DNA from: Fimbriimonadaceae bacterium
GTDB lineage: Bacteria > Armatimonadota > Fimbriimonadia > Fimbriimonadales > Fimbriimonadaceae
Reading direction: 5' to 3'
Assembly (NCBI GenBank): GCA_025451715.1
Contig: JANWJY010000174.1
Span: 1-7,192, forward strand
DNA: 7,192 nt
Translations under genes and position numbers: made by a program
Shown: in pieces, positions 1 to 6,741 of the stretch
Layout of the letters: every line of letters starts with the position of its first letter
How positions within the stretch are numbered: position 1 is the first letter of the stretch
Notes under the pieces: generated by a model
Database searches by the model: none
Told to the model about the DNA's origin: nothing
Seen by the model: the letters and a program-made list of their open reading frames with translations, nothing else

Positions 1-1112
1 AGATCAAGCGGCTGGTGTTGCCGAAGCAAAACGCAGCAGAAGCCGCAGTGACCCAGGGCGTCGAGGTGTACGGCCTGGAGTGCCTGCTCGACGTCGTGGA
101 ACTGCTCAACGGCTCGATGGACTTCAAGCCGTTCGCTTTTGAATTGACCGAAGCTGCCCGGACACCGCACTACGACGTCGACTACATGGATGTGAAGGGG
201 CAGTCGCACGCGATCCGCGCTCTCGAAATCGCGGCTGCCGGCGGTCACAACGTTTTGATGACCGGCCCGCCGGGGTCGGGAAAAACAATGTTGGCACGTC
301 GGTTGCCGACGATTTTGCCGCCGCTCGCTTTGGAAGAGAGTATCGCCGTCACCCGCATCTACTCAGCCTGTGGCGAGATGCGCGGGCGCGAGGGGCTGTT
401 GTGGGAGCGGCCGTTCCGCGCCCCGCACCACACGGCCAGTTATGCCGCGATCGTCGGCGGGGGCGCGAACCCGAAGCCGGGCGAGATCAGCCTGGCGCAC
501 CACGGCGTGCTGTTCCTGGACGAGATGCCGGAGTTCAACCGCGAGGTCTTGGAGGCGCTGCGGCAGCCGCTCGAGGACGGGATCGTGAGCGTCGCGCGCG
601 TGCAGGCGACGATGGTGGTCCCGGCGGAGTGCGTGCTGGTCGGCGCGATGAACCCGTGCCCGTGCGGCTACAAAGGTTACGCGGAGGCGAAGTGCATCGG
701 CGCGGCGCAGTGCGACAAGTACGCGGGGAAGATCAGCGGGCCTTTGATCGACAGGATCGACTTGCACATCGTGGTGCCGCGCCTGCGGCCGGACGAGCTG
801 ATCGACAAGCCGACGGGCGAGCCGAGTTCGGCGATCCGCGATCGCGTAATGGCGGCGCGCGCGCGTCAGCACGCGCGGCTCGGGGGGCAGAGGATCAACG
901 CGAAGATGGCGCCGCGGGAGATCAGGGAGATGGTGGTGATGGACCAAGAGTGCCAGGAGTTCATGAAGCTGATGTCGGCGCGGATGAACCTTTCGGCGCG
1001 GGTGTTCGACCGGATGCTGAAGGTGGCGCGCACGATCGCCGACCTGGTGGGGGAGGAGTCGGTGCGGAAGGACCACCTCGCTGAGGCCGTGCAGTATCGG
1101 GCGGTTGGGTGA
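1..1112 (+). CDS. comM: ComM/YifB family Mg-chelatase-like AAA+ ATPase, 5'-truncated
   Basis: This is the C-terminal two-thirds or more of a YifB/ComM protein. The family is about 500 residues, and the reading frame is open from base 3 to the left edge, so the true start lies outside the window; the GTG at 15 is internal. Numbering from that GTG, the N-terminal Lon-protease-like domain ends near residue 35. The Mg-chelatase-type AAA+ core follows, with Walker A GPPGSGKT (84-91), FRAPHHT (134-140), Walker B VLFLDE (165-170), NPCPCG (213-218) and SGPLIDRIDLH (241-251). The C-terminal helical domain has the family-typical RVFDRMLKVARTIADL (329-344). Four cysteines (215, 217, 227, 233) form a likely metal-binding cluster. 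In naturally competent bacteria ComM is a hexameric helicase that drives branch migration when incoming single-stranded DNA is integrated; that role is known from the family and is not shown here. It is followed by a spacer and then unrelated genes. Identity is very secure. Confidence 0.95.
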   Translation, partial: IKRLVLPKQNAAEAAVTQGVEVYGLECLLDVVELLNGSMDFKPFAFELTEAARTPHYDVDYMDVKGQSHAIRALEIAAAGGHNVLMTGPPGSGKTMLARRLPTILPPLALEESIAVTRIYSACGEMRGREGLLWERPFRAPHHTASYAAIVGGGANPKPGEISLAHHGVLFLDEMPEFNREVLEALRQPLEDGIVSVARVQATMVVPAECVLVGAMNPCPCGYKGYAEAKCIGAAQCDKYAGKISGPLIDRIDLHIVVPRLRPDELIDKPTGEPSSAIRDRVMAARARQHARLGGQRINAKMAPREIREMVVMDQECQEFMKLMSARMNLSARVFDRMLKVARTIADLVGEESVRKDHLAEAVQYRAVG

Positions 1113-1158
1113 GGGTGGAGAGCAGAGAGCGAATAGCTTGAGGGGAGGCGAGTGAAAA

Positions 1159-1190
1159 CCCGGTCTGCCGCGAGCGGCGGCGAGACCGGG
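1159..1190. repeat. GC-rich imperfect hairpin between comM and the Cys-rich genes
   Basis: CCCGGTCT (1159-1166) is exactly complementary to AGACCGGG (1183-1190). The interior GCCGC (1167-1171) can pair with GCGGC (1177-1181), leaving G1182 as a bulge and a 5-base loop. This makes a 13-bp stem about 45 bases after the comM stop. No T-run follows, so it is not a classical intrinsic terminator. It could still end comM transcription, or be a copy of a dispersed REP-like palindrome. The rest of the 166-bp spacer (1113-1278) shows no convincing gene. Confidence 0.5.
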
Positions 1191-1278
1191 GCACCCAACA
1201 GAGAGCACGGACTCAGGAAGTTGCCGGGTTCGGGCAGTGTTTTGAACGCTCGCGGCGCGTCCTGACACCCAAGCTCAA

Positions 1279-1812
1279 ATGGAACAAAGGTTCGACGTCA
1301 ACCAGCTAAGGATCGCCAAGCCGTGCAGCGCGAGCTGGGGCGAGATGAGCGGGGACGAGCAACGGCGTTTTTGCGGGGCGTGCAAGAAGAACGTCTACAA
1401 CGTCGCCGGGATGACCGAGCGGGAGGTCCGCGAGCTGATCACCAGGAGCGAGGTGCTACCGTGCCTGCGGCTGACTCGCCGCGCGGACGGCAGGGTCCTG
1501 ACCCGCGACTGTCCTGTCGGGGTGGCGCGGTTCCGGCAGAAGGCGTTCCTCGGCGCGATGGCGTGCCTGGCTTTCGGGTTCACGGTCGTCGGTGCGTTCG
1601 CCGGACGGGAGAAGAAGAGCTGGGAGGGCGAGACGCTTGCGGACCACCTGCGGACCAAACCGGTGATCGGGCCGGTGATCGACAAGCTGTGCCCGACCTC
1701 GATCATGGCTGGCGAGATGATGCCGATGCCCTCACCAATGGTGGGGAAGATCGCGACGCCACCGCACGTCGTCACGACGGGAATCGCCGCGCCGAACGAA
1801 GTTGGGTCGTAG
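1279..1812 (+). CDS. Cys-rich single-pass membrane protein, paralogue 1
   Basis: A 177-residue protein of unknown function. The N-terminal domain (about residues 6-80) has five cysteines: C16, C32 and C35 (FCGAC), C62 and C78 (DCPVG). With W20, a GD before RFC, KNVYNVAGMT (37-46) and RRADG (67-71), these form a signature I recognise from small uncharacterised bacterial proteins of the type C-x3-W...RFC-x2-C...VYN...DG...DCP, but I cannot give it a family name. The cysteine pattern suggests metal or Fe-S binding or a redox role; this is inference. One hydrophobic segment (about 89-108) is followed by a charged stretch GREKKSWEGETLADHL and a Met/Pro-rich tail. No cleavable signal peptide is seen, so the Cys domain probably faces the cytoplasm. 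The ATG at 1279 lacks a clear ribosome binding site but aligns exactly with the start of the next gene, its roughly 70% identical paralogue, which supports the start. Confidence 0.85.
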   Translation: MEQRFDVNQLRIAKPCSASWGEMSGDEQRRFCGACKKNVYNVAGMTEREVRELITRSEVLPCLRLTRRADGRVLTRDCPVGVARFRQKAFLGAMACLAFGFTVVGAFAGREKKSWEGETLADHLRTKPVIGPVIDKLCPTSIMAGEMMPMPSPMVGKIATPPHVVTTGIAAPNEVGS

Positions 1813-1868
1813 TTCACGGAACGCGCACGGGTAACGACAAGTCTGCCAAAGGTGTCCAAGAGTACGAA

Positions 1869-1873
1869 AGAGG
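1869..1873 (+). promoter_or_regulatory. Shine-Dalgarno-like site of paralogue 2
   Basis: AGAGG lies 6 bases before the ATG at 1880, within a purine-rich stretch GAAAGAGG. It supports that start, and the N-terminus also aligns residue for residue with paralogue 1. Paralogue 1 lacks an equivalent site. Confidence 0.5.
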
Positions 1874-1879
1874 CAAGCA

Positions 1880-2461
1880 ATGCAACAGTCCTTCGACGTA
1901 AACCAACTCCGGGTCGCAAAGCCGTGCACGGCAGCGTGGAGCGAGATGAAGGGAGACGGGAAGAGGCGGTTCTGCGAGTCGTGCAAGAAGAACGTCTATA
2001 ACGTCGCGGGGATGACGGAGGGCCAGGTGAGGGAGCTGGTCTCGAAGAGCGAGGTCCTCCCTTGTATGCGGCTATCTCGCCGTGCGGACGGAACCGTGAT
2101 CACGCGCGACTGCCCGGTGGGCTCAAGGCGAATGTACCAGCGCTTCGGCTTCGCGGTCCTCGGTTGCCTTGCGTTCGGGTTTACAGTCGTCGGAGCGACG
2201 ATCGGCAGGGAGCGCAAGCAATGGGACGGCGAGACTCTGGCCGACCACCTTCGCAACAAGCCCATCGTCGGCCCGGTAGTCGACAAGCTCTTCCCGCCAC
2301 AATTCACCGCACTGGGAGTGCCGCTTTCCGTGACGCCTCTGCATCGCACCAACCCCTTTGCACTGCTCCCAGGTGAACAAGCTATGGTGGGAGCTCCTCA
2401 GTTCGCCGAGCCTATAGCCCCGGAACTTGTTGGTGAAGGCCCTGCGCAGCCGCTTGAGTAG
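1880..2461 (+). CDS. Cys-rich single-pass membrane protein, paralogue 2
   Basis: A 193-residue protein and tandem duplicate of the preceding gene, 67 bases downstream in the same direction. By hand alignment the two are about 70% identical over residues 1-139 with no gaps. All five cysteines sit at the same positions (16, 32, 35, 62, 78), as do W20, KKNVYNVAGMT and RRADG. The hydrophobic segment (about 89-108, ending CLAFGFTVVGA) and the following GETLADHLRNKP-GPVVDKL block are also kept. The proteins diverge completely after about residue 139, where this copy has a longer Pro/Ala/Leu-rich tail with GEQAMVGAPQF. The membrane-proximal block is therefore under constraint and the tail is not. 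Function is unknown; metal binding or redox sensing is inferred from the cysteines only. The two genes may be co-transcribed. Confidence 0.87.
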   Translation: MQQSFDVNQLRVAKPCTAAWSEMKGDGKRRFCESCKKNVYNVAGMTEGQVRELVSKSEVLPCMRLSRRADGTVITRDCPVGSRRMYQRFGFAVLGCLAFGFTVVGATIGRERKQWDGETLADHLRNKPIVGPVVDKLFPPQFTALGVPLSVTPLHRTNPFALLPGEQAMVGAPQFAEPIAPELVGEGPAQPLE

Positions 2462-2496
2462 CCAAACGTTGGCGCGGAAGTTGCCGTACTTACTGG

Positions 2497-2502
2497 TATC
2501 TT
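2497..2502 (+). promoter_or_regulatory. Possible -10 element (TATCTT) of the DUF4127 gene, leaderless type
   Basis: TATCTT matches the TANNNT consensus and ends 7 bases before the ATG at 2510. There is no Shine-Dalgarno sequence before this ATG. This spacing is what leaderless transcripts show in phyla such as Deinococcota. No convincing -35 box is present. The same arrangement precedes ruvA. Confidence 0.35.
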
Positions 2503-2509
2503 CACCTTG

Positions 2510-4171
2510 ATGCGGACCGGTCGGCTAGCCCTCGCGGCAGCGCTCCTTTTGTGTGCCTTCTCGGCGTACGGCGAGGGGCTGCCCAAGAAGGTGCTGCTCG
2601 TGCCGATCGACGACCGCCCGGCGACCACGCAGTTCGCGCAGATGATCGGAGACATGGCGGGGGTGAAGGTCGAGCTTCCTCCACCGAACATCCTGGGAAA
2701 GTTCACCCAGCCCGGATGGCCCGAGAGCATCCTACAATGGATGGAGAAGAAGGGGCTGGACCAGTACGACGCGGTCGTGCTGAGCACCGACATGATCGCG
2801 TACGGCGGTCTCATTGCATCGCGCACGAACCGCAGCAGCTACAACCTCGCGATCAAACGGCTCAAGGAGCTCGAGCGGCTGCGCGCGACCGCGCCCGACA
2901 CCAAGTTTTACGGGTTCTCCGCGAACACGCGGCTCGCGCCGACGGCGACGAAGGAGACGGAGACGTGGATCCTCGACATGTCGCGCTACGCGGTCGAGTC
3001 GGAGCGGTACCGCTATAACAAGACGCCCTCCCGCGCGCGCACGCTCGAGAACTTAAAGGCGCTGATCCCCAAGGGCGAGATCGAGAAGTACAGCCTGGTC
3101 CGGGAGCGAAACCTCAAGGTGCAGCAAGAGCTGCTAAGGATGACCGGCAGCGTGTTCGACTACATGATCCTTGGGCAGGACGACGCGCAGGTCGAAGGGC
3201 CGCACGTGCGAGAGACGAACCGGCTCAAGAGCGACTCGAGCGCGCTGGGGATCGTGAGCCGAGTTTTCTTCGCCGAGGGGATCGACCAGCACTCCAACGT
3301 GCTTGTTTCGCGAGCTCTCATCGACTCGGCCGGCTGGTCGCCTAGAGTTAGGATCGTGTTCGCCGACGAGGCGGCAAAGCGGCGCGTGGCGGCCTATGAG
3401 AGCGAGTCAATCGAGTCCTCGCTCCGCGCCCAGCTCTTGGTCTCCGGCGCGACGCCGGTCGGCGACAACGAGAGCTTCGACTACTCGCTCTACGTCAACA
3501 CGCCCGATTCGAGCACGCTGCGGATGAACGTGTTCCTGGACTCGCTCAGGACCGAGGTGGACCAGGGCTTTCCCGTCGCGGTGGCGGACATTAATCTAGG
3601 CAAATCGGGGACCGGCGACCCCGCGCTCTTCAACGTCGTGACCGAGAACGGCCGCGCGGTGCGCCTTCTCGCCTATGCAGGCTGGAACACCGCCGGCAAC
3701 ACGATGGGGACGGCGATCCCTGCGGCGAACGTTTATCTGCTCGCGAGAAAGGAGCAGGTCGATCCTCTGGTCCGTGAGGTCGCGCTACGGAAGTTCGTGC
3801 TGCACCGTTTGGTCAACGATTTCGAGTACCACAGTTTCGTACGGCCCGAGGCGTACGCCCTGATCAAGGAGATGAACTCCTCGAAGGCGGAGACGTACGG
3901 TGCGGACTTCGTGCGACTGAACGATTATGTGTCGCAGGACATGAAGAAGCGGCTGATCGAACAGTTCGCCCAGCAGCTCTTGGGCACGCGTTTTTACGTC
4001 GGCGCAAAGCAGTTCGAGATCATCGGTCTCAAGGACGTTGTCGCCTACTTGCCCTGGCCGCGCGCGTACGAAGTCCGGCTGGAGTTCGACGTCGAGACGC
4101 GTGAAGTCATCGGCGAGGAGGGGCTTCCGCGGATCCTGATTCTTCCCCTCGGCAATGGTGGGAACGGGTAG
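2510..4171 (+). CDS. DUF4127 family protein, predicted exported
   Basis: A 553-residue protein of the DUF4127 family, for which I know no established activity. Residues 2-21 form a signal peptide: basic RTGR, then LALAAALLLCAFSA, with cleavage likely near AYG/EG. The family motifs follow in order: VLLVPIDDRPAT (28-39), VVLSTDMIAYGGLIASR (89-105), ILGQDDAQVEGPHVRE (220-235), VADINLGKSGTGDPALF (358-374) and AYAGWNTAGNTMGTAI (388-403). The conserved Asp, Arg, Asn and Gly residues in these blocks look like an active site, perhaps acting on carbohydrate, but no enzyme activity can be assigned. I chose ATG 2510 over the TTG at 2507 because ATG is the stronger start and still gives a complete signal peptide. 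The stop lies 21 bases before ruvA, so the two could be transcribed together, although ruvA has its own promoter-like box. Length is normal for the family and the gene is intact. Confidence 0.9.
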   Translation: MRTGRLALAAALLLCAFSAYGEGLPKKVLLVPIDDRPATTQFAQMIGDMAGVKVELPPPNILGKFTQPGWPESILQWMEKKGLDQYDAVVLSTDMIAYGGLIASRTNRSSYNLAIKRLKELERLRATAPDTKFYGFSANTRLAPTATKETETWILDMSRYAVESERYRYNKTPSRARTLENLKALIPKGEIEKYSLVRERNLKVQQELLRMTGSVFDYMILGQDDAQVEGPHVRETNRLKSDSSALGIVSRVFFAEGIDQHSNVLVSRALIDSAGWSPRVRIVFADEAAKRRVAAYESESIESSLRAQLLVSGATPVGDNESFDYSLYVNTPDSSTLRMNVFLDSLRTEVDQGFPVAVADINLGKSGTGDPALFNVVTENGRAVRLLAYAGWNTAGNTMGTAIPAANVYLLARKEQVDPLVREVALRKFVLHRLVNDFEYHSFVRPEAYALIKEMNSSKAETYGADFVRLNDYVSQDMKKRLIEQFAQQLLGTRFYVGAKQFEIIGLKDVVAYLPWPRAYEVRLEFDVETREVIGEEGLPRILILPLGNGGNG

Positions 4172-4179
4172 ACACAGGG

Positions 4180-4185
4180 TAACCT
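4180..4185 (+). promoter_or_regulatory. Possible -10 element (TAACCT) of ruvA, leaderless type
   Basis: TAACCT fits TANNNT and ends 7 bases before the ruvA ATG, the same spacing as the box before the DUF4127 gene. No good Shine-Dalgarno sequence or -35 box is visible. If real, it would let ruvAB be expressed independently of the upstream gene. Confidence 0.33.
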
Positions 4186-4192
4186 ATTAGCC

Positions 4193-4777
4193 ATGATCGC
4201 ACGGATGCGAGGCGAGGTCATCGAGGTGGGAGCAGGCCGCGTTGTCGTCGACGCTGCCGGAGTGGGCTATGAAGTGCTCGTCCCCGAGTCTGTGCTCCTT
4301 GCGATTGGGCACCTCGGTCAGGACGTTGATCTCCGCATCCGACAAGTGTTCCGCGAGGACGGGCAGTTCCTTTTCGGTTTCTTGAACGCCGAGCAGCGTC
4401 GGCTCTTCGATTTGCTGACCGAAGTGAAGGGTTGTGGTCCGAAGATCAGCCTCGCCGCGATCAGCACGTTGGGCGAAAACGGCGTGGTCTCTGCGATCGC
4501 GACAGCGGACATGCGGATGCTCGCCCGTACTCCCGGGATCGGCCTGAAACTGGCCGAGAGGATCGTAGTCGAGCTCCGCGACAAAGTAGCTGAGCTTGCG
4601 CTGGTCCAAAGGGCTGCGGTCACGCTGCGCGACATCCCTGAGGACGAGGTGGTCGACGCGCTGCTCGCGCTCGGATATCGGCGGCAGGAGGCGGAGGGGG
4701 CGGCGTCGGAAGCACGACGTGAGGCCGAGTCGGTTGAAGACCAAGTGCGCGCGGCGCTGCGGAGGCTGGCACGGTGA
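4193..4777 (+). CDS. ruvA: Holliday junction branch migration protein RuvA
   Basis: RuvA binds four-way DNA junctions as a tetramer and loads the RuvB motor on opposite arms, promoting branch migration in recombinational repair in the cytoplasm. The 194-residue length is typical. The N-terminal OB-fold domain starts with the family-typical MIARMRGEVIEV, followed by GVGYEVLVP (23-31) and FGFLNAEQRRLFDLL (61-75). Two helix-hairpin-helix motifs follow: VKGCGPKISLAAI (78-90) and TPGIGLKLAERIVVEL (113-128). After a flexible acidic linker, domain III (about 150-194), the RuvB-binding part, contains EVVDALLALGYRRQEA. The start is supported by the conserved N-terminus. The stop overlaps the ruvB start by 4 bases (GTGA), indicating translational coupling. 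No ruvC is present in the window. Confidence 0.97.
   Translation: MIARMRGEVIEVGAGRVVVDAAGVGYEVLVPESVLLAIGHLGQDVDLRIRQVFREDGQFLFGFLNAEQRRLFDLLTEVKGCGPKISLAAISTLGENGVVSAIATADMRMLARTPGIGLKLAERIVVELRDKVAELALVQRAAVTLRDIPEDEVVDALLALGYRRQEAEGAASEARREAESVEDQVRAALRRLAR
4761..4765 (+). promoter_or_regulatory. Shine-Dalgarno site for ruvB
   Basis: GGAGG inside the end of ruvA lies 8 bases before the GTG at 4774. It fixes the ruvB start at this GTG, which overlaps the ruvA stop. It is the clearest Shine-Dalgarno site in the window. Confidence 0.75.
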
Positions 4778-5805
4778 GCCGGACTGAAGAGCTCGATCCC
4801 CGGCGGCTGCCTGAGGACTATTCCGAGACGACCCTTCGGCCACGCCGGCTAGACGAGTTCATCGGTCAGGAAAAGCTGAAGTCGAACCTCTCAGTGTTCC
4901 TGCAGGCGGCGCAGGGGCGTAGCGAACCGCTGGATCACTTGCTTTTGTACGGCCCTCCGGGGCTGGGAAAGACGACGCTCGCGCACATCGTCGCGAATGA
5001 GATGGGCGCTGAGATCCATGTGACGAGCGGACCGGCTGTCGAGAGGCCAGGCGACCTCGTAGGGATTCTCACAAACTTGGAGCCGCACGCGGTGTTGTTC
5101 ATCGACGAGATCCACCGCCTGGCGCGGCCGGTCGAGGAGATCCTATATCCGGCGATGGAGGACCGCAAGGTCGACATCATGATCGGAAAAGGCCCTGCGG
5201 CGCGGTCGATCCGGCTCGATGTTCCTCCCTTTACTGTGATCGGTGCGACGACGCGGCAGGGGCTGCTCACGGGACCGCTGCGCGACCGCTTTGGGATAAC
5301 TTTCAACTTCTCGTTCTATGACCAATCGGCTTTGAACCGGATCGTCTCGCGCTCCGCTTCGATTCTCGGCTATGCGATCGAGAAGGACGGCGGGGAAGAG
5401 ATCGCCCGACGCGCGCGGGGGACGCCGCGAATCGCAAACCGGCTGCTGCGTCGCGTGCGGGACTTCGCGCAGGTGGATGGTCTGGAGTCGATCTCCCGCT
5501 CGATCGCGGACAAGGCGCTGGACGCGCTCGAGGTCGATTTTGCAGGCCTTGACTCGACCGACCGTGCGCTCTTGCGGGCGATTATCGAGAAGTACGACGG
5601 AGGGCCGGTGGGCGTCGAGACGCTCGCGGCCTCGACCGGCGAAGACTCGCAGACGATCGAGGACGTGTACGAGCCGTACTTGTTGCAGATGGGTTTGCTC
5701 GCCCGCACTCCGCGAGGTCGCACCTGCACGCGCTCCGCGTACGAGCACTTGGGCATCGCGGTGCCGAAGAAGGTCCGCGAGGGTGGCCCTGGGCTGTTCG
5801 ACTAG
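4774..5805 (+). CDS. ruvB: Holliday junction branch migration ATPase RuvB
   Basis: RuvB is the hexameric AAA+ motor that pumps DNA through RuvA-bound Holliday junctions. At 343 residues the protein is full length. Visible elements are the N-terminal LRPRRLDEFIGQEKLK (21-36), Walker A GPPGLGKT (60-67), the RuvA-contacting region around 134-153, Walker B LFIDEIHR (108-115), sensor 1 GATTR (157-161), arginine finger region PLRDRFG (168-174) and sensor 2 RGTPRIANRLLRRVRD (215-230). A C-terminal winged-helix domain follows (about 260-335), including YEPYLLQMGLLARTPRGR and YEHLG. All catalytic residues are intact. The GTG start overlaps ruvA by 4 bases and has a good ribosome binding site. The downstream DUF4434 gene begins 5 bases after the stop, so the operon continues. 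Confidence 0.98.
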   Translation: MSRTEELDPRRLPEDYSETTLRPRRLDEFIGQEKLKSNLSVFLQAAQGRSEPLDHLLLYGPPGLGKTTLAHIVANEMGAEIHVTSGPAVERPGDLVGILTNLEPHAVLFIDEIHRLARPVEEILYPAMEDRKVDIMIGKGPAARSIRLDVPPFTVIGATTRQGLLTGPLRDRFGITFNFSFYDQSALNRIVSRSASILGYAIEKDGGEEIARRARGTPRIANRLLRRVRDFAQVDGLESISRSIADKALDALEVDFAGLDSTDRALLRAIIEKYDGGPVGVETLAASTGEDSQTIEDVYEPYLLQMGLLARTPRGRTCTRSAYEHLGIAVPKKVREGGPGLFD

Positions 5806-5810
5806 TCGCC

Positions 5811-6710
5811 ATGCGCATCACCGGCACCTTCCTGGACGAGATCACCCACGACATCCCGAGCCAGAACTGGGGCGAAAAGGAGTGGCGGAAGGAGTTCGGG
5901 CTCTACCGCGAGGTCGGGATTGACACGGTCGTGATCATCCGGGCGGGGTACCGGGACCGCTGCGTGTTCCCGTCGAAGACCGTTCCTGGTGCTTTGCCCG
6001 TCAAAGACGATCTCGCCGCGATGTTCCTGGACCTGGCCGAGGAGTACGGGCAGTCGCTGTTCTTCGGCACCTACGACTCAGGCGACCACTGGATGAAGGG
6101 CGACTGGAAGAAAGAAACGGAGGTCAACAAGGCGTTCGTCGACGAGGTGGCTTCAAGGTACGGCGAGAAGAAGGCGTTCGCGGGCTGGTACATGTGCCAC
6201 GAGACCGCGCGCAACCACCTCAACATCACCGACCTCTTCAACGCGATCGGCGGGCACTGCAAGGCGGCGAAGGACGTGCCGGTGCTGATCTCGCCGTTCC
6301 CGATGGGCGAGAAGCAGGCGGGCAAAGAGAACGCCGTGCCGCTCAGCACGACCTTCAAGGAGTGGGACGAGATATTCGGCGCCAGTTCCGGGGTCATCGA
6401 TATTTGCGCGTTCCAGGACGGGCAGATCCACTACCACGAGCTGCCCGAGTTCCACGCGGGGGTCTCCGCGCTCACCAAGAAGCACGGCGTGACTCTGTGG
6501 GCGAACGTCGAGTCGTTCGACCGCGACATGCCGATCAAGTTCCCACCGGTGGACTGGCGGAACTTGCGAATGAAGCTCGAGGAGGCGGGGAAGGTGGCCG
6601 AGAAGGTCATCACGTTCGAGTTCGCGCACTTTATGTCGCCGCACTCGGTTTGGCCCGCCGCGCACAACCTCTTCCGGCAGTACTGCGAAGAGTTCGTGAT
6701 CGAGCTGTGA
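5811..6710 (+). CDS. DUF4434 domain protein, glycosidase-like TIM barrel
   Basis: A 299-residue protein resembling the DUF4434 family, which has a glycoside-hydrolase-like TIM-barrel fold; substrates are unknown to me. It starts with the characteristic ITGTFLDEITHDIPSQNWG (3-21) followed by EWRKEFGLYREVGIDTVVI (24-42). Further barrel-strand motifs are FFGTYDSGDHW (84-94), FAGWYMCHET (123-132), VPVLISPFP (157-165), IDICAFQDG (196-204), TLWANVESFD (228-237) and ITFEFAHFMSP (267-277). Glu131, Glu234 and Glu270 lie at strand ends where catalytic acids of such barrels often sit, so they are candidates only. No signal peptide or membrane segment is visible, unlike the DUF4127 protein, so a cytoplasmic location is likely. 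The ATG follows ruvB by 5 bases and lacks a clear Shine-Dalgarno sequence, so expression probably depends on the ruvAB transcript. Confidence 0.85.
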   Translation: MRITGTFLDEITHDIPSQNWGEKEWRKEFGLYREVGIDTVVIIRAGYRDRCVFPSKTVPGALPVKDDLAAMFLDLAEEYGQSLFFGTYDSGDHWMKGDWKKETEVNKAFVDEVASRYGEKKAFAGWYMCHETARNHLNITDLFNAIGGHCKAAKDVPVLISPFPMGEKQAGKENAVPLSTTFKEWDEIFGASSGVIDICAFQDGQIHYHELPEFHAGVSALTKKHGVTLWANVESFDRDMPIKFPPVDWRNLRMKLEEAGKVAEKVITFEFAHFMSPHSVWPAAHNLFRQYCEEFVIEL

Positions 6711-6719
6711 CAGCGGCTC

Positions 6720-6733
6720 GCGAGGACGCTCGC
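6720..6733. terminator. Small stem-loop between convergent DUF4434 and argS genes
   Basis: GCGAG (6720-6724) pairs with CTCGC (6729-6733) around the loop GACG. It lies in the 31-bp gap between the stops of two convergent genes, where a bidirectional terminator is expected. The following bases CCTCCCCTTT give only a weak T-run on the + strand, and the stem is short. The call rests mainly on position. Confidence 0.35.
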
Positions 6734-6741
6734 CCTCCCCT

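Noticed and set aside
363..1268. Long open frame on the - strand opposite comM (301 residues)
   Set aside because: It is an Arg/His/Pro-rich shadow of a high-GC gene with no recognisable domain; the + strand encodes an unmistakable ComM.
1218..2486. Shared 11-mer GGAAGTTGCCG at 1216-1226 area and 2476-2486, both before genes
   Set aside because: Several exact 11-base matches are expected by chance in a window of this size, and the flanking bases do not match.
2507..2509. TTG as the start codon of the DUF4127 gene
   Set aside because: An ATG follows immediately, is the stronger start, and gives a complete signal peptide.
4187..4843. Open frame on the - strand opposite ruvA (218 residues)
   Set aside because: Antisense shadow of ruvA, with no family motif and crossing the ruvA/ruvB junction.
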